45,481 nt of DNA from Actinomycetes bacterium. GTDB lineage: Bacteria; Actinomycetota; Actinomycetes; Actinomycetales; Dermatophilaceae. A model generated the notes under the pieces. It ran no database searches, had not been told where the DNA came from, and worked only from the letters and a program-made list of their open reading frames with translations. The stretch covers positions 1 through 45,481 of the forward strand of contig JAKPEG010000132.1 in assembly GCA_029552065.1 (NCBI GenBank). The letters are read 5' to 3'. This document shows, piece after piece, positions 9,936-20,113 of this stretch. Made by a program: the position numbers and the translations under genes. The first letter of the stretch is position 1. The number at the start of each line of letters is the position of its first letter.

Positions 9936-10691
9936 ATGGACCAGAACCCGGCCGTCGGCCACGCCCTCGACCTGCTGCGGCTGCTCGCGCGGCATACCGA
10001 GCCGTTGCCCGCCGCGGCGATCGCCCGCGACCTCGGACTGCCCCGGTCGAGCACCTACCGGCTGCTCACGACGCTCGCCGACCGCGGCTTCGTGAGCCAC
10101 CTGCGCGAGGAGGGCCGGTTCGGGCTGGGGGCAGCGGCCTACGAGCTGGGCTCGGCCTATCAACGACAGGCGCCGCTGCAACGGCTCGCGACCCCGCTGC
10201 TCGCCAAGTTGGTCGACCTCACCCGACACAACGCCCACCTCGCGGTCATGCACGGACGAGACGTCCTCTACGTCGTCGAGGAGCGCGCTCCGGGCCGCCC
10301 ACGGCTCGTCACCGACGTGGGGGTGCGGCTGCCCGCCCACCTCACCGCGAGCGGGCTGGCCATGCTCGCCAAGCTGGCGGCGGCCCAGGTGCGCGCGCTC
10401 TACCCGCAGGCGTCGCTGCTCGTGCGCCGCGAGGACGAGGGGCCCCGGTCCGTGCTCGCGTTGCGGCGCGAGCTCGCCGCCGTCCGCGCGCGCGGCTATG
10501 CCGTCGAGCGCGGCACGGTGACCGCGGGTCTCGGCTCGGTGGCCGACGCGGTCCTCGACCACACCGGGCATCCGGTCGCGGCGGTCGCGGTCACCTATGA
10601 CCTCGCCGAGGTCGACGACGGTCAGCGGGACGAATTGGCCGTGCGGGTGCGGCGGGTCGCCGCGACGGTCACTGCCCGACTGCGGGGTTGA
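9936..10691 (+). CDS. hutR: IclR-family transcriptional regulator, probable hut regulator
   Basis: This 251-residue protein starts MDQNPAVGHALDLLRLLARH. It has an N-terminal winged helix (helix-turn-helix around residues 25-50, with LPRSSTYRLLTTLADRGFV) and the C-terminal IclR effector-binding domain from about residue 75 (LRLPAHLTASG-like segment, RGYAVERGTVTAGLGSVA, then a C-terminal helix). The ATG at 9936 lies only about 11 bases after a TAGGCT -10-like hexamer and has no clear Shine-Dalgarno, so it may be leaderless. Upstream in-frame codons would run through the operator palindrome and are rejected. Effector is probably histidine or urocanate (inference). Confidence 0.88.
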   Translation: MDQNPAVGHALDLLRLLARHTEPLPAAAIARDLGLPRSSTYRLLTTLADRGFVSHLREEGRFGLGAAAYELGSAYQRQAPLQRLATPLLAKLVDLTRHNAHLAVMHGRDVLYVVEERAPGRPRLVTDVGVRLPAHLTASGLAMLAKLAAAQVRALYPQASLLVRREDEGPRSVLALRRELAAVRARGYAVERGTVTAGLGSVADAVLDHTGHPVAAVAVTYDLAEVDDGQRDELAVRVRRVAATVTARLRG

Positions 10692-10730
10692 CGTCCGCCC
10701 TGGCGGCGTCGAGGGGGGCCAAGACCCCGC

Positions 10731-11987
10731 TCAGTGCGGGCTCGCTGCGGCCACCTTGCGGACCAGCGGCATGACGGTGAGCCCCTGCACGGCGATGCTG
10801 AACAGGACGACCGCATAGGTCGCCGTCACGAGGGTGCTCCGATAGGGGCTCATCGGCAAGCCGAGGGCCAGTGAGATGGCGATGCCGCCGCGCAGACCGC
10901 CCCAGGTGAGCAGGCGCACGGTGTAGCGGCCGTGACCGGCATCGCGCAGCAACACCCGCATCGGCAGCCAGACGCTCACCAGTCGGGCCGCCAGCGCGAC
11001 CCCGATGAGCGCGGCACTCGCGGCGAGCTGCGGCCCGGTCGTGGGCGCGAGCAGGACGTCGAACCCGATGAACGCGAACAGGAGGATGTTGAGGATCTGG
11101 TCGAGGGTCTCCCAGAAGCCCTCGACGTGATGGCGGGTGGCCTCGTCGAAGGCGCGTTCGCGCCAATACGAGATGGCCAGGCCGGCGACGACCATGGCGA
11201 GCGGTCCGCTCACGCCGAGGGCGTCCGCGCAGAGGTAGCCGCCGACGACGATGGCCAGCGTGATGAGCGTCTCCACCGCGTGGCCGTCGATGCTCCGACA
11301 GGCCTGGTAGCCCAGCCACCCGAGTGCGGCACCGAAGGCCAGCCCGCCGATGGCCTCGCGGACGAACAGGAGCACTGCGCCGGCGAGCGTGGGATCGGCC
11401 GCATGCTCGCCGAGGGCGGCTCCGGCGACGCTGCCGACGACGAGGTAGAGGACGACCCCGACCCCGTCGTTGAACAGGCTCTCCCCCGCGACGAGTGCCT
11501 CGAGCCGGGCCGGCACCTTGGCCCGTTTGAGCAGGTCGAGGACGGCGACCGGGTCGGTCGGAGAGATGAGGGCCCCGAAGAGCAGCGCCCATACGAAGGG
11601 CATCGGCAGCCCGACGAGTTGGAAGACGACGTAGGCGCCCGCGCCGATGAGCCCGGTGCTCACGAGGGTGCCCACGCTCGCGAGGGTGAGGATGCTCGCG
11701 CGCTGCTCCACGATGAGCCGGGCGTCCAGGCTCAGGGCCCCCGCGAACAGGAGGATCGACAGGATCCCGTTGAGGACGAAAGTCGTGAAATCGAGGGTGA
11801 GCAGGAGCGCCTCGGCCTGGGCCCGCAAACCGAAAGATCCCACGACCGAGTCGACGGCGACGATGAGCATTGCCGCCACGGCCGCCGAGAGGGTGACCCC
11901 GACGGTCGTGGGGATCCGCAGGAAGCGGGAGGTGAACCACGCGAGCGTCGCCGAGAGACACAGCAGCACCGCAAACGCATTGAGCAC
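10731..11987 (-). CDS. CPA1-type cation:proton antiporter
   Basis: This 418-residue polytopic membrane protein of the monovalent cation:proton antiporter-1 (NhaP/NHE-like) family has about 11-12 hydrophobic segments from residue 1 to the C terminus. The transport core motifs are visible: ALISPTDPVAVLDLLK (with TDP in the discontinuous helix) and GESLFNDGVGVVLY (ND pair), plus LLTWGGLRGGIAISLAL. It exchanges Na+ or K+ for H+ across the cytoplasmic membrane. It lacks a long C-terminal cytosolic regulatory domain. It is convergent with hutR and lies directly downstream of the DinB-fold gene on the same strand. Confidence 0.88.
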   Translation of the reverse strand: MLNAFAVLLCLSATLAWFTSRFLRIPTTVGVTLSAAVAAMLIVAVDSVVGSFGLRAQAEALLLTLDFTTFVLNGILSILLFAGALSLDARLIVEQRASILTLASVGTLVSTGLIGAGAYVVFQLVGLPMPFVWALLFGALISPTDPVAVLDLLKRAKVPARLEALVAGESLFNDGVGVVLYLVVGSVAGAALGEHAADPTLAGAVLLFVREAIGGLAFGAALGWLGYQACRSIDGHAVETLITLAIVVGGYLCADALGVSGPLAMVVAGLAISYWRERAFDEATRHHVEGFWETLDQILNILLFAFIGFDVLLAPTTGPQLAASAALIGVALAARLVSVWLPMRVLLRDAGHGRYTVRLLTWGGLRGGIAISLALGLPMSPYRSTLVTATYAVVLFSIAVQGLTVMPLVRKVAAASPH

Positions 11988-11996
11988 GCGGCCAGC

Positions 11997-12542
11997 CTAG
12001 GACGCCGCCGCCGCACGGCGCCGCAGGCCCAGGAGATACTGCGCCTGACCGAGGTGGCTCGTGATGTCGTTGACGACCGAGACGAGCCGGACCGCCGCGG
12101 TGACGGGGGGATCCCACCGTTCGTCGACGATCCGCGCGAAGCCCGCGGTGTCGAGCGCGGTCACGATGCGCACGGTCTGCGCGTGCACCGCCTCGTGGTA
12201 TGCCGCGAGCAGCGCCGCGTCGGTCACCGAGAAGGCCCGCACCTGCGCGGCCGAGTGACCGTAGCCGATCTCCCGCACGCCATAGGCCAGCCCGAAACGT
12301 TCGGCGAAACCGGCTGCGGTCCAGACCTGTTCGCAGTGGTCGACGCCGGCGAGGTGGTCGTCCTGGACGCGGCTGAGGTGCCAGACCAGCCAGCCGATCG
12401 AGTTGGCCGCGGGATCGGGCTGCCAGCGGATCTCCTCGGGGGTGAGCCCGTCCAACAGGTGGGGCAGGTCTTCGGCGACCCGCCCGAAGGCGTCGAGGAG
12501 CAGGGCATTGGCAAGCTCGACCGGGGGCTGGATGTTCGTCAT
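11997..12542 (-). CDS. DinB-family / mycothiol-transferase-like four-helix protein
   Basis: This 181-residue DinB-fold protein has metal-site His residues in SIGWLVWHLSRVQDDHL (helix 2) and DITSHLGQAQYLLGL (C-terminal helix), with a third likely in the YHEAVH segment. Actinobacterial members of this family include mycothiol-dependent S-transferases and uncharacterised DUF664-like proteins; the exact reaction cannot be assigned here. ATG 12542 has a good AAGGGG eight bases upstream. It is nearly contiguous with the antiporter gene (10 bases apart), possibly co-transcribed. Confidence 0.82.
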   Translation of the reverse strand: MTNIQPPVELANALLLDAFGRVAEDLPHLLDGLTPEEIRWQPDPAANSIGWLVWHLSRVQDDHLAGVDHCEQVWTAAGFAERFGLAYGVREIGYGHSAAQVRAFSVTDAALLAAYHEAVHAQTVRIVTALDTAGFARIVDERWDPPVTAAVRLVSVVNDITSHLGQAQYLLGLRRRAAAAS

Positions 12543-12668
12543 CGCGGTTTCCCCTTCCGGAGTTCGGATCGTCGCCAGGGTAGCCCCGGCTCGCGGTCCG
12601 CGACCCGTCGGCCTCCCGTCCGCGTCCCGTCCGCGACCCCGGCGCTGCGGCGGCATACGCTGTCGCCC

Positions 12669-13193
12669 GTGGACGAGCAGGACGGGACCGTCGACGCCCC
12701 GACGCCGGCGGCCGACGAGAGCGAGCTGTGGGCCTGGGACGGGCTGCCCGGCATCCCGGTGTCGGCCGGCGCGCTCGTGCACGACCGGGCCGGGCGGTTG
12801 CTCCTGCTCAAACCCACCTACAAGTCGGGGTGGACGATCCCCGGCGGGGTGATGGAAGCCACCGAGACACCCTGGGAGGCCTGCCGTCGCGAGGTGCTCG
12901 AGGAGACCGGCCTCACCGTCACCGAGGGCCGCCTCGTCGCCGTCGACACGCGCCCCGCCAAGAACCGCAAAGCCCTCGGCCTGCGCTTCCTCTTCGACTG
13001 CGGGACAGTCCCGGACGACCGGCTCGCGGCGATCGTCCTGCAGCCCGCGGAGGTGAGTGACTTCCGCTTCGCCGACCCCGACGAGGCGCTCGAGCTCCTG
13101 CGTCCGGCCGTGCGCCGACGAGTCGCGGCCGCGGTCGCCTCGCCTCAGTGCGTCTACCTCCAGGACGGTATGCCGGTGGAAGGGGTCCGTTGA
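12669..13193 (+). CDS. Nudix hydrolase
   Basis: This 174-residue Nudix hydrolase has the box complete at residues 60-82: GGVMEATETPWEACRREVLE followed by ETGL (G60, E66, R74, E75, E78, E79, G81). The preceding KPTYKSGWTIPGG is typical of actinobacterial ADP-ribose/nucleotide-type Nudix proteins, but substrate is unknown. Start GTG 12669 is chosen because the frame opens there with no better codon; it lacks a Shine-Dalgarno and is preceded by GGCATACGCT at about -18, so it may be leaderless. The stop overlaps the ATG of the nitrilase-family gene, indicating coupled expression. Confidence 0.85.
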   Translation: MDEQDGTVDAPTPAADESELWAWDGLPGIPVSAGALVHDRAGRLLLLKPTYKSGWTIPGGVMEATETPWEACRREVLEETGLTVTEGRLVAVDTRPAKNRKALGLRFLFDCGTVPDDRLAAIVLQPAEVSDFRFADPDEALELLRPAVRRRVAAAVASPQCVYLQDGMPVEGVR

Positions 13194-14008
13194 TGAACGC
13201 GCCTGCCACCCACAGCGATTCGGCCGGCCGCGGCGAGCTCGTCGTCGCCGCTGCCCAGATCGTCTCGAGCCACGACCCGGTCGCCAACCTCGGACTCGTC
13301 CACGAGTGGACCGCCCGCGCGGCCGCAGCGGGCGCCGACCTCGTCGTCTTCCCCGAGGCGACGATGGCGTGCTTCGGCACCCGGCTGCGCGAGATCGCCG
13401 AGCCGCTCGACGGGCCGTTCGCCGAAGGGGTGCGGGTGGCGGCGCGGGCCCACGGGGTCACCGTCGTCGTCGGCATGTTCGAGCCGGCCGACGACGGCCG
13501 GGTGCACAATACGCTGCTCGCGGTGGGGCCGCGCGTGGAGGGGGGCGAGGCGGCATACCGGAAGATCCACCTCTACGACGCCTTCGGTTCCCGCGAGTCG
13601 GCGGTCGTGTGCCCGGGCGAGGAGCTCGTGACCTTCCGGATGGAGGGCGTGACGATCGGCCTCGCGACCTGTTTCGACGTGCGCTTCGCCGAGCAGTTCA
13701 CGGCACTCGGCCGCGCGGGAGCACAGGTGGTCTGCCTGCCCACCTCGTGGGGCGACGGGCCCGGCAAGGCCGAGCAATGGGACCTGCTCACCCGGGCCCG
13801 CGCGATGGACGCCCAAGCGTGGGTCGTCGCCGCCGGTCAGGCGTGGGTGGCTGGGCAGGGCACGGAACCGCTCGGGATCGGGCGCAGCTGCGTCGTTGAC
13901 CCCGTGGGTGTGGTCCGAGCGCGGCTGGGCGCGACCGAGGGACTGCTCGTCACCACCATCGAGCTCGACCTCGTCGCGGCTACCCGCGCACGCATCCCCA
14001 TCCTCTGA
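13193..14008 (+). CDS. Carbon-nitrogen hydrolase (nitrilase superfamily)
   Basis: This 271-residue nitrilase-superfamily amidase has the catalytic triad visible: E55 in LVVFPEAT, K124 in YRKIHLYDAFG and C160 in GLATCFDVRF. Length and the KIHLYDAFG motif place it with the Nit1/Nit2-like omega-amidase or deaminated-glutathione-amidase branch, though the true substrate cannot be told from sequence. ATG 13193 overlaps the Nudix stop (TGATG). A longer frame begins at 13148 inside the Nudix gene and is rejected. Confidence 0.88.
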   Translation: MNAPATHSDSAGRGELVVAAAQIVSSHDPVANLGLVHEWTARAAAAGADLVVFPEATMACFGTRLREIAEPLDGPFAEGVRVAARAHGVTVVVGMFEPADDGRVHNTLLAVGPRVEGGEAAYRKIHLYDAFGSRESAVVCPGEELVTFRMEGVTIGLATCFDVRFAEQFTALGRAGAQVVCLPTSWGDGPGKAEQWDLLTRARAMDAQAWVVAAGQAWVAGQGTEPLGIGRSCVVDPVGVVRARLGATEGLLVTTIELDLVAATRARIPIL

Positions 14009-14080
14009 ACCGCCCGGGTCCGGGACGCGCAAGGCACGGCCGCGGGAGCGGCATACCTGTGGGCGATGGTGCGGCGCGAC

Positions 14081-14125
14081 ATTGTGTAAGCGGATCGCCC
14101 ACCGAGGGCCATGGGCTCACACAAT
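14081..14125 (-). terminator. Inverted repeat between convergent genes, probable terminator
   Basis: Arms ATTGTGTAAGC (14081-14091) and GCTCACACAAT (14115-14125) pair over 11 positions with one non-Watson-Crick pair, which becomes a G-U in minus-strand RNA. The 23-base loop is long. It sits about 50 bases after the stop of the PQQ-dehydrogenase gene, and 70 bases after the nitrilase-family gene. Confidence 0.5.
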
Positions 14126-14127
14126 CG

Positions 14128-14195
14128 CGGTCAGCCGACCGCCGGAGTGGACCCGTGTGTGCGTTGCGCGGACCGGTCAGCCGACCGCCGGAGTG
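14128..14195. repeat. 22-bp exact direct repeat at the 3' end of the sugar dehydrogenase gene
   Basis: The sequence starting CGGTCAGCCGACCGCCGGAG occurs at 14128-14149 and again at 14174-14195. The second copy contains the stop and last codons of the gene ending at 14177, so the 3' end of that gene has been duplicated 46 bases downstream. The spacer shows no gene. Confidence 0.8.
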
Positions 14196-15406
14196 AGTCG
14201 CAGGATGCGGGCATCCGCGCCGTCCTCGAGCAGCCACAGACTGCCTTCCGGCCCCTGCTCGACCTCGCGAATCCGCCGGCCCAGCTTCCACACGTCGGCG
14301 AGAACGGCGGTCGTCCCGTCGAGGTGGACCCGGATGAGCGCCTCCCCGGAGAGCGCGCCGACGAAGGCATCACCCCGCCACTGAGGAAACAACGCCCCGG
14401 AGTAGACCATGAGGCTGGACGGGGAGATCGACGGATTCCACCACACCGAGGGAGCCTGGAAGCCGTCGCCCGGCGCATGGTCGGGGATGTCGGCGCCGCC
14501 GTAGTGCGAGCCGTTGGACACCCGGGGCCAGCCGTAATTGCGGCCCGGGAGGACGAGGTTGACCTCGTCGCCGCCCTGCGGACCCATCTCCGAGCTCCAC
14601 AGGTTGCCGGCGGCGTCGAACGCGATCCCCAGTGGGTTGCGGTGACCGTAGCTCCAGATCTGTGCGGTCACCCCACCCCGATCGGCCCACGGATTGCCGG
14701 GCGCGGGTGACCCGTCGAGGTCGAGCCGGACGATGCTGCCGAGGTTGTTGCCGAGGTCCTGGGCCGGGTCGAACTTCTGCCGCTCGCCGGAGGTGACGAA
14801 GATCGTCCGGCCGTCGGGGGCCACGGCGATCCGGTGGCCGAAATGCCCGGCCCCGGAGACCTTGGGCTCCTGGCGCCAGATGACGCTGAGCCCTTCCAGC
14901 CGCGGGGAGCCGTCCAGGCGGAGGGTGGCTCGCCCCACGACCGCCCCTGCCGTGCCAGCCTCGCCGGCCTCCACCCAACTGAGGTAGAGCCCCCCGTCGG
15001 AGGCGAAGGTGGGCCCGAGCACGACGTCGCCGAGCCCCCCTTGCCCCGCGTAGACGACCGTCGGCACGCCGGGGACCGGAGTGACACCGGCGGTGGCAGG
15101 GTCGAACAGCACGAGGGTGCCCGGCTGCTGGGTGACGAGCGCCCGCCCGTCGGGCAGGAAGGTCATCGACCAGGGATGCGCGAGGGCCACGGCCACGGTC
15201 ACCGAGAAGGGCCGCGCGAGCAGTGGCTGCACGCCCGACGACCCGGACGCCGACGGGCCGCCGGTCCTCACGTCACCTCCGGTCCCGGATGGCCGGCTGG
15301 TCGCGGGTGGCTGCCCGGTCGCCGCCGGCTCGCCCGCCCCGGCCGAGCAGGCCACGAGCGACGCGCCGAGGAGCAGCGCGACGAGGGTCACCTTGGCGCC
15401 TGCCAC
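14177..15406 (-). CDS. PQQ-dependent aldose sugar dehydrogenase-like lipoprotein
   Basis: This 409-residue exported protein has a hydrophobic signal, a lipobox LVAC (C20) and a Ser/Thr/Gly/Pro-rich linker to about residue 60, then a six-bladed beta-propeller of the soluble glucose/aldose dehydrogenase (GSDH, YliI-like) family. Family motifs are HPWSMTFLPDGRALVTQQPG, GAGHFGHRIAVAPDGRTIFV, SYGHRNPLGIAFD and MGPQGGDEVN. Such enzymes oxidise sugars at the outer face of the membrane with PQQ, which many actinomycetes do not make. It is divergent from the LLM oxidoreductase gene across 123 bases. Confidence 0.88.
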   Translation of the reverse strand: MAGAKVTLVALLLGASLVACSAGAGEPAATGQPPATSRPSGTGGDVRTGGPSASGSSGVQPLLARPFSVTVAVALAHPWSMTFLPDGRALVTQQPGTLVLFDPATAGVTPVPGVPTVVYAGQGGLGDVVLGPTFASDGGLYLSWVEAGEAGTAGAVVGRATLRLDGSPRLEGLSVIWRQEPKVSGAGHFGHRIAVAPDGRTIFVTSGERQKFDPAQDLGNNLGSIVRLDLDGSPAPGNPWADRGGVTAQIWSYGHRNPLGIAFDAAGNLWSSEMGPQGGDEVNLVLPGRNYGWPRVSNGSHYGGADIPDHAPGDGFQAPSVWWNPSISPSSLMVYSGALFPQWRGDAFVGALSGEALIRVHLDGTTAVLADVWKLGRRIREVEQGPEGSLWLLEDGADARILRLTPAVG

Positions 15407-15529
15407 GTTCTCGATGGTATGCCGCAGCCGCGTCCGGCATGCTGGATCTCCTCAGTCCGGCCAGCCCGCGAGCGCGCCGTCCGACGCGAACGGGACGCGC
15501 GCGGCATACGCACAGTCGAGGAGTGCACC

Positions 15530-16372
15530 GTGAGGTTCCACGTGAAGACCAGGCCCGAGCACGTGAGCTGGGCGTGGCTGCGGGACACGTGGATCGCCGC
15601 CGACGGCATACCCCTCTTCGAGAGCGCGTGGCACTGGGACCACTTCTACCCGCTCACCGGCGACCTCGACGGACCCAACCTCGAGGCGTGGACGACGCTG
15701 GCCGCGCTCGCCCAGGCGACCTCTCGGATCCGGGTCGGCTGCCAGGTGACCGGGATGATCTACCGCCACCCGGCGGTGCTGGCCAACATGGCGGCGGCGG
15801 TCGACATCATCTCCGACGGGCGCCTCGAACTCGGGGTCGGTGCGGGCTGGAACGAGCTGGAGACCAGGGCATACGGGATCGAGCTGCCGCCGCTCAAGGC
15901 GCGCTTCGACCAGTTCGACGAGGGCGTTCAGGTGCTGCTCGGGCTGCTCACCGACGAGCACACGACCTTCCAGGGGCGCTATTTCACGCTCACGAATGCG
16001 CGCAACGAACCCAAGGGCGTGCAGCGGCCGCACCCGCCGCTCACCATCGGCGGCAAGGGCCCGCGGCGGACCCTGCTCGCGGTCGCGAAGTGGGCCCAGC
16101 AGTGGAATGCCATCGTGAGCGGCCCCGAGGAATGGCAGGGCCTCAAGACCGTCCTGCTCGAGCACTGTGCGACCCTCGGGCGCGACCCGGGTGAGATCGC
16201 CTGCTCGGTCAACGTCATGGTCACGGGGACGGGTGATGCGCAAGTGGCCGCGGCGGTGGAACTCGCCGCGAGCTATCGGGACGTCGGCGCGGACATTGCG
16301 GTGCTCAACCTGCCGCACGGCGCCCCGGCGAGCATCCTGGACTCGCTCGCGGCCGGCCTCGCCCAACTCTGA
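15530..16372 (+). CDS. LLM-class F420-dependent (or FMN) oxidoreductase
   Basis: This 280-residue TIM-barrel protein belongs to the luciferase-like monooxygenase superfamily. Visible parts are FESAWHWDHFYPL, RIRVGCQVTGMIYRHPAVLA, SDGRLELGVGAGWNE, the FQGRYFTLTNA segment and RPHPPLTIGGKGPRRTL. The RLELGVGAGWNE and PxGGKGP patterns fit F420-dependent actinobacterial members. Substrate is unknown. GTG 15530 has GAGGAG six bases upstream (15518-15523). A longer in-frame reading extends far upstream across the divergent gene and is rejected. Confidence 0.88.
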   Translation: MRFHVKTRPEHVSWAWLRDTWIAADGIPLFESAWHWDHFYPLTGDLDGPNLEAWTTLAALAQATSRIRVGCQVTGMIYRHPAVLANMAAAVDIISDGRLELGVGAGWNELETRAYGIELPPLKARFDQFDEGVQVLLGLLTDEHTTFQGRYFTLTNARNEPKGVQRPHPPLTIGGKGPRRTLLAVAKWAQQWNAIVSGPEEWQGLKTVLLEHCATLGRDPGEIACSVNVMVTGTGDAQVAAAVELAASYRDVGADIAVLNLPHGAPASILDSLAAGLAQL

Positions 16373-16409
16373 GCCGGCCGCCGTCCCTGGCGATCGGCGA
16401 TCGGTCGGT

Positions 16410-16979
16410 TCAGGGCCGGGGGACCCACGGGATCGCCTCGGTGTGGACGGGGAAGCCGATCCCGGCGGCGCGGTCGGCGAGATAACACTCGAGGGTCCGG
16501 CGCACGGTGAGGAAGGCCAGCTCGTCCCAGGGGATCTCGGCGAGCGGGAAGACCCGGGCCTCGAGCGTCTCCTCGCCCGGATCCAGATCGAGGTCGAGCA
16601 GCCGGGCCCGGTAGAAGACGTGCACCTGACCGGCATGGACGACGTCGAGGACGGTGTAGATCCCCTCGAGTTCGATCCGGGCGCCGGCTTCCTCGCGGGT
16701 CTCCCGCTCCGCATCGGCCGCGAGGGTCTCGCCGTATTCGAGGAAGCCCGCGGGCAGCGTCCACCGACCCCGGCGCGGCTCGATGGCCCGCAGGCACAAC
16801 AGCACCGCCCCACCGTCCTCGCCCCACACCGGCACGGTCCCGACGACCGCAGTCGGGTTGACATAGTCGACGTAGCCGCAGGCGGGACAGACCGCCCGCT
16901 CGCGGTCCTCACCCGGTGGCACCCGCTGTTCGGTCGGGGTGCCGCACAGGCGGCAGAAGCGGATGTCGGGGCGCGGCAT
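16410..16979 (-). CDS. Zinc-ribbon Nudix hydrolase
   Basis: This 189-residue protein joins an N-terminal zinc ribbon (CRLCG, C9/C12; CPACG, C31/C34) to a Nudix domain. The box is GFLEYGETLAADAERETREE (residues 78-97) ending in AGA. The arrangement resembles NudC-type NADH/NAD-cap pyrophosphatases and related ADP-ribose hydrolases, but it is shorter than E. coli NudC and lacks the NudC tail motif, so the substrate is uncertain. The ATG lies inside a GTATGCC heptamer. It is convergent with the LLM oxidoreductase gene. Confidence 0.87.
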   Translation of the reverse strand: MPRPDIRFCRLCGTPTEQRVPPGEDRERAVCPACGYVDYVNPTAVVGTVPVWGEDGGAVLLCLRAIEPRRGRWTLPAGFLEYGETLAADAERETREEAGARIELEGIYTVLDVVHAGQVHVFYRARLLDLDLDPGEETLEARVFPLAEIPWDELAFLTVRRTLECYLADRAAGIGFPVHTEAIPWVPRP

Positions 16980-17129
16980 ACGAGGAATCTACGGGGTCGT
17001 CGATACCACCCATCCCCCGACGGCGTTCCCAGTGCCGGCACGGGGGTGTGACAGGCTATCCGCGACGACAAGGCTGTCGCCTGGGCGCCGCATCGTGCAC
17101 GTGTCCACGCGACGGAAAGGCGGTGCCCG

Positions 17130-18170
17130 GTGGAACTGGACCTCGGGAGGCTGCAGGCGTGGCTTGCGCCTCGGGTCGAGGGCGTCGGCACCGACCTGTC
17201 GGCGGAGCGCATCTCCGGGGGCCAGTCCAATCCCTCGTGGCTGCTCGGTTCGGGCGGGCGACGCTGGGTGTTGCGCGCGAAGCCCGCCCCCACGGCCGAG
17301 CTGCCGCCCTCGGCCCACGCGGTCGAGCGCGAGTATGCCGTGCAGTCGGCTCTCGAGGGCACCGGCGTCCCCGTGCCCCGGATGCGGGCCCTCTGCGAGG
17401 ACGAGGCGGTCGTCGGAGTCGTCTTCTACGTGATGGACCACGTCGACGGGCGCATCTTCCGCGAGGGCTGGGCTCCCGGCCTCGAGGTGAGCGAGCGTCG
17501 GGAGCTGTTCGAGGGGATGGTCGAGGTGATCTCCCGGCTGCACACGCTCGACGTCGTGGCGCTCGGGCTCACCGGACACGGCCGTCCGGGGGACTACTTC
17601 TCCCGGCTGTTCTCCCGGTGGACCCGGATGTACCAGGCGACCCAGACGGTCGAGATCCCGGCGATGGACCGGCTCATCGAGTGGCTGCCGGCCAACCTGC
17701 CGGCCCACGGCACCGACGAGGTGACGATCGTCCACGGCGACTACCGGCTGGAGAACCTCATCGTCGAGCCGGACACCCCGCGCATCGCCGCCGTGCTCGA
17801 CTGGGAGCTGTCGACGATCGGCCACCCGCTCGTCGACATCGCCTACACCGCCCTGTCCTGGCACCTGAGCGACGGCGGGGTGCGCGGCTTCGCCGGCCGC
17901 GACCTGGCCGCCCTGGGCATCCCCACCGAGACCGAGTTGGTCACGACCTACTGCTCGTTGGCCGGACGCACGGACACCGAGCAGGTCCTCACGGATTGGC
18001 CGTTCTATCTCGGCTGCAACTTCTTCCGGCTCGCCGCGATCCTCCAGGGGATCGCCAAGCGGGTCCAACAGGGGATCGCCGCCGGACCCAACGCCGCCGA
18101 GATGGGAGCGATGGCCGGCCCGGTCGCCCAGATCGGTTGGGACCTCGTCGCCGGCGCCCGAGCCACCTGA
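17130..18170 (+). CDS. Phosphotransferase family protein (aminoglycoside-phosphotransferase fold, ACAD10/11-like)
   Basis: This 346-residue protein has the APH/choline-kinase fold. Kinase motifs are an N-lobe GGQSNPSWLL with RAKP lysine, the catalytic HGDYRLENLIV (Brenner motif, HGDxxxxN) and LDWELSTIGHPLVDIAY (DWE and distal Asp). In eukaryotes ACAD10/11 fuse this domain to an acyl-CoA dehydrogenase and phosphorylate 4-hydroxyacyl-CoAs; here the dehydrogenase is the next gene, so the pair probably handles hydroxy- or branched acyl-CoAs. GTG 17130 has GGAAAGG nine bases upstream. It is likely the first gene of a three-gene operon. Confidence 0.88.
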   Translation: MELDLGRLQAWLAPRVEGVGTDLSAERISGGQSNPSWLLGSGGRRWVLRAKPAPTAELPPSAHAVEREYAVQSALEGTGVPVPRMRALCEDEAVVGVVFYVMDHVDGRIFREGWAPGLEVSERRELFEGMVEVISRLHTLDVVALGLTGHGRPGDYFSRLFSRWTRMYQATQTVEIPAMDRLIEWLPANLPAHGTDEVTIVHGDYRLENLIVEPDTPRIAAVLDWELSTIGHPLVDIAYTALSWHLSDGGVRGFAGRDLAALGIPTETELVTTYCSLAGRTDTEQVLTDWPFYLGCNFFRLAAILQGIAKRVQQGIAAGPNAAEMGAMAGPVAQIGWDLVAGARAT

Positions 18171-18281
18171 CCGTCGCGTGCCCCCCGACCGGACCACACG
18201 GCATACCCCGTCCACCGCTTGAGCCCGACCCGAACCACGACCGAAACCGACCCGACTCGACCCGACACGGAAGGCCTGCCC

Positions 18282-19525
<1,244 letters not shown>

Positions 19526-19529
<4 letters not shown>

Positions 19530-19975
19530 GCGAGACGTCGGGGGGGATGAGTTTCCACTCGCGCAGGTCGGTCAAGCCGCAGGATCTGAGCCCCAACGGC
19601 ACGCTCTTCGGCGGCAACCTGCTCCAGTGGATCGACGAGGAATGCGCGATCTTCGCCATCAGCCAACTCGGTTCGTGGCGCGTGGTCACGAAGTTCATGT
19701 CGGAGATCGACTTCGTCTCGACCGCCCATCTCGGCGAGCTGATCGAGCTCGGCCTCGAGGCGACGGCGTTCGGGCGGACCTCGCTCACCCTGCGCGTCGA
19801 GGTCCGCAACATGGTGACGGGAGAGCCCATCGTCACCATCGAGCGGATCGTGATGATCTGCCTGGGCGCCGACGGCCGACCGGCCCCGCACGGCCAGACC
19901 GTCGCCACCCACGGCAACGAGCGCATCCCCAAGGAGACCTCGGCGGCGAGTTCCCGGTCGGCATACCTGCTCTAA
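19526..19975 (+). CDS. Hotdog-fold acyl-CoA thioesterase
   Basis: This 149-residue cytosolic thioesterase belongs to the YciA/BFIT-like hotdog family. The signature is [20 protein letters not shown] (Asp in the hotdog helix), followed by [10 protein letters not shown] and [20 protein letters not shown]. It would release free acid and CoA from short or medium acyl-CoAs and probably buffers the CoA pool for the dehydrogenase encoded upstream, with which it is translationally coupled. Last gene of the operon; a weak 5-bp GC stem at 20008-20023 is the only nearby terminator-like structure. Confidence 0.88.
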
Positions 19976-20113
19976 CCTCCCGCATTCACGAGGGTTCTGA
20001 TCGGGCCGCGGGGCGAAGCCCGCCAGGCCGTCCGACTCGGCGTGTCGAACTGCGAGAATTCCCCTCGGATGGTAGGCTGGCGCCTGGCCATATCTTTATG
20101 GGACAATACGGAC

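Noticed and set aside
20008..20023. Terminator after the thioesterase gene
   Set aside because: Only a 5-bp GC stem with a short loop, which is expected by chance at this GC content.
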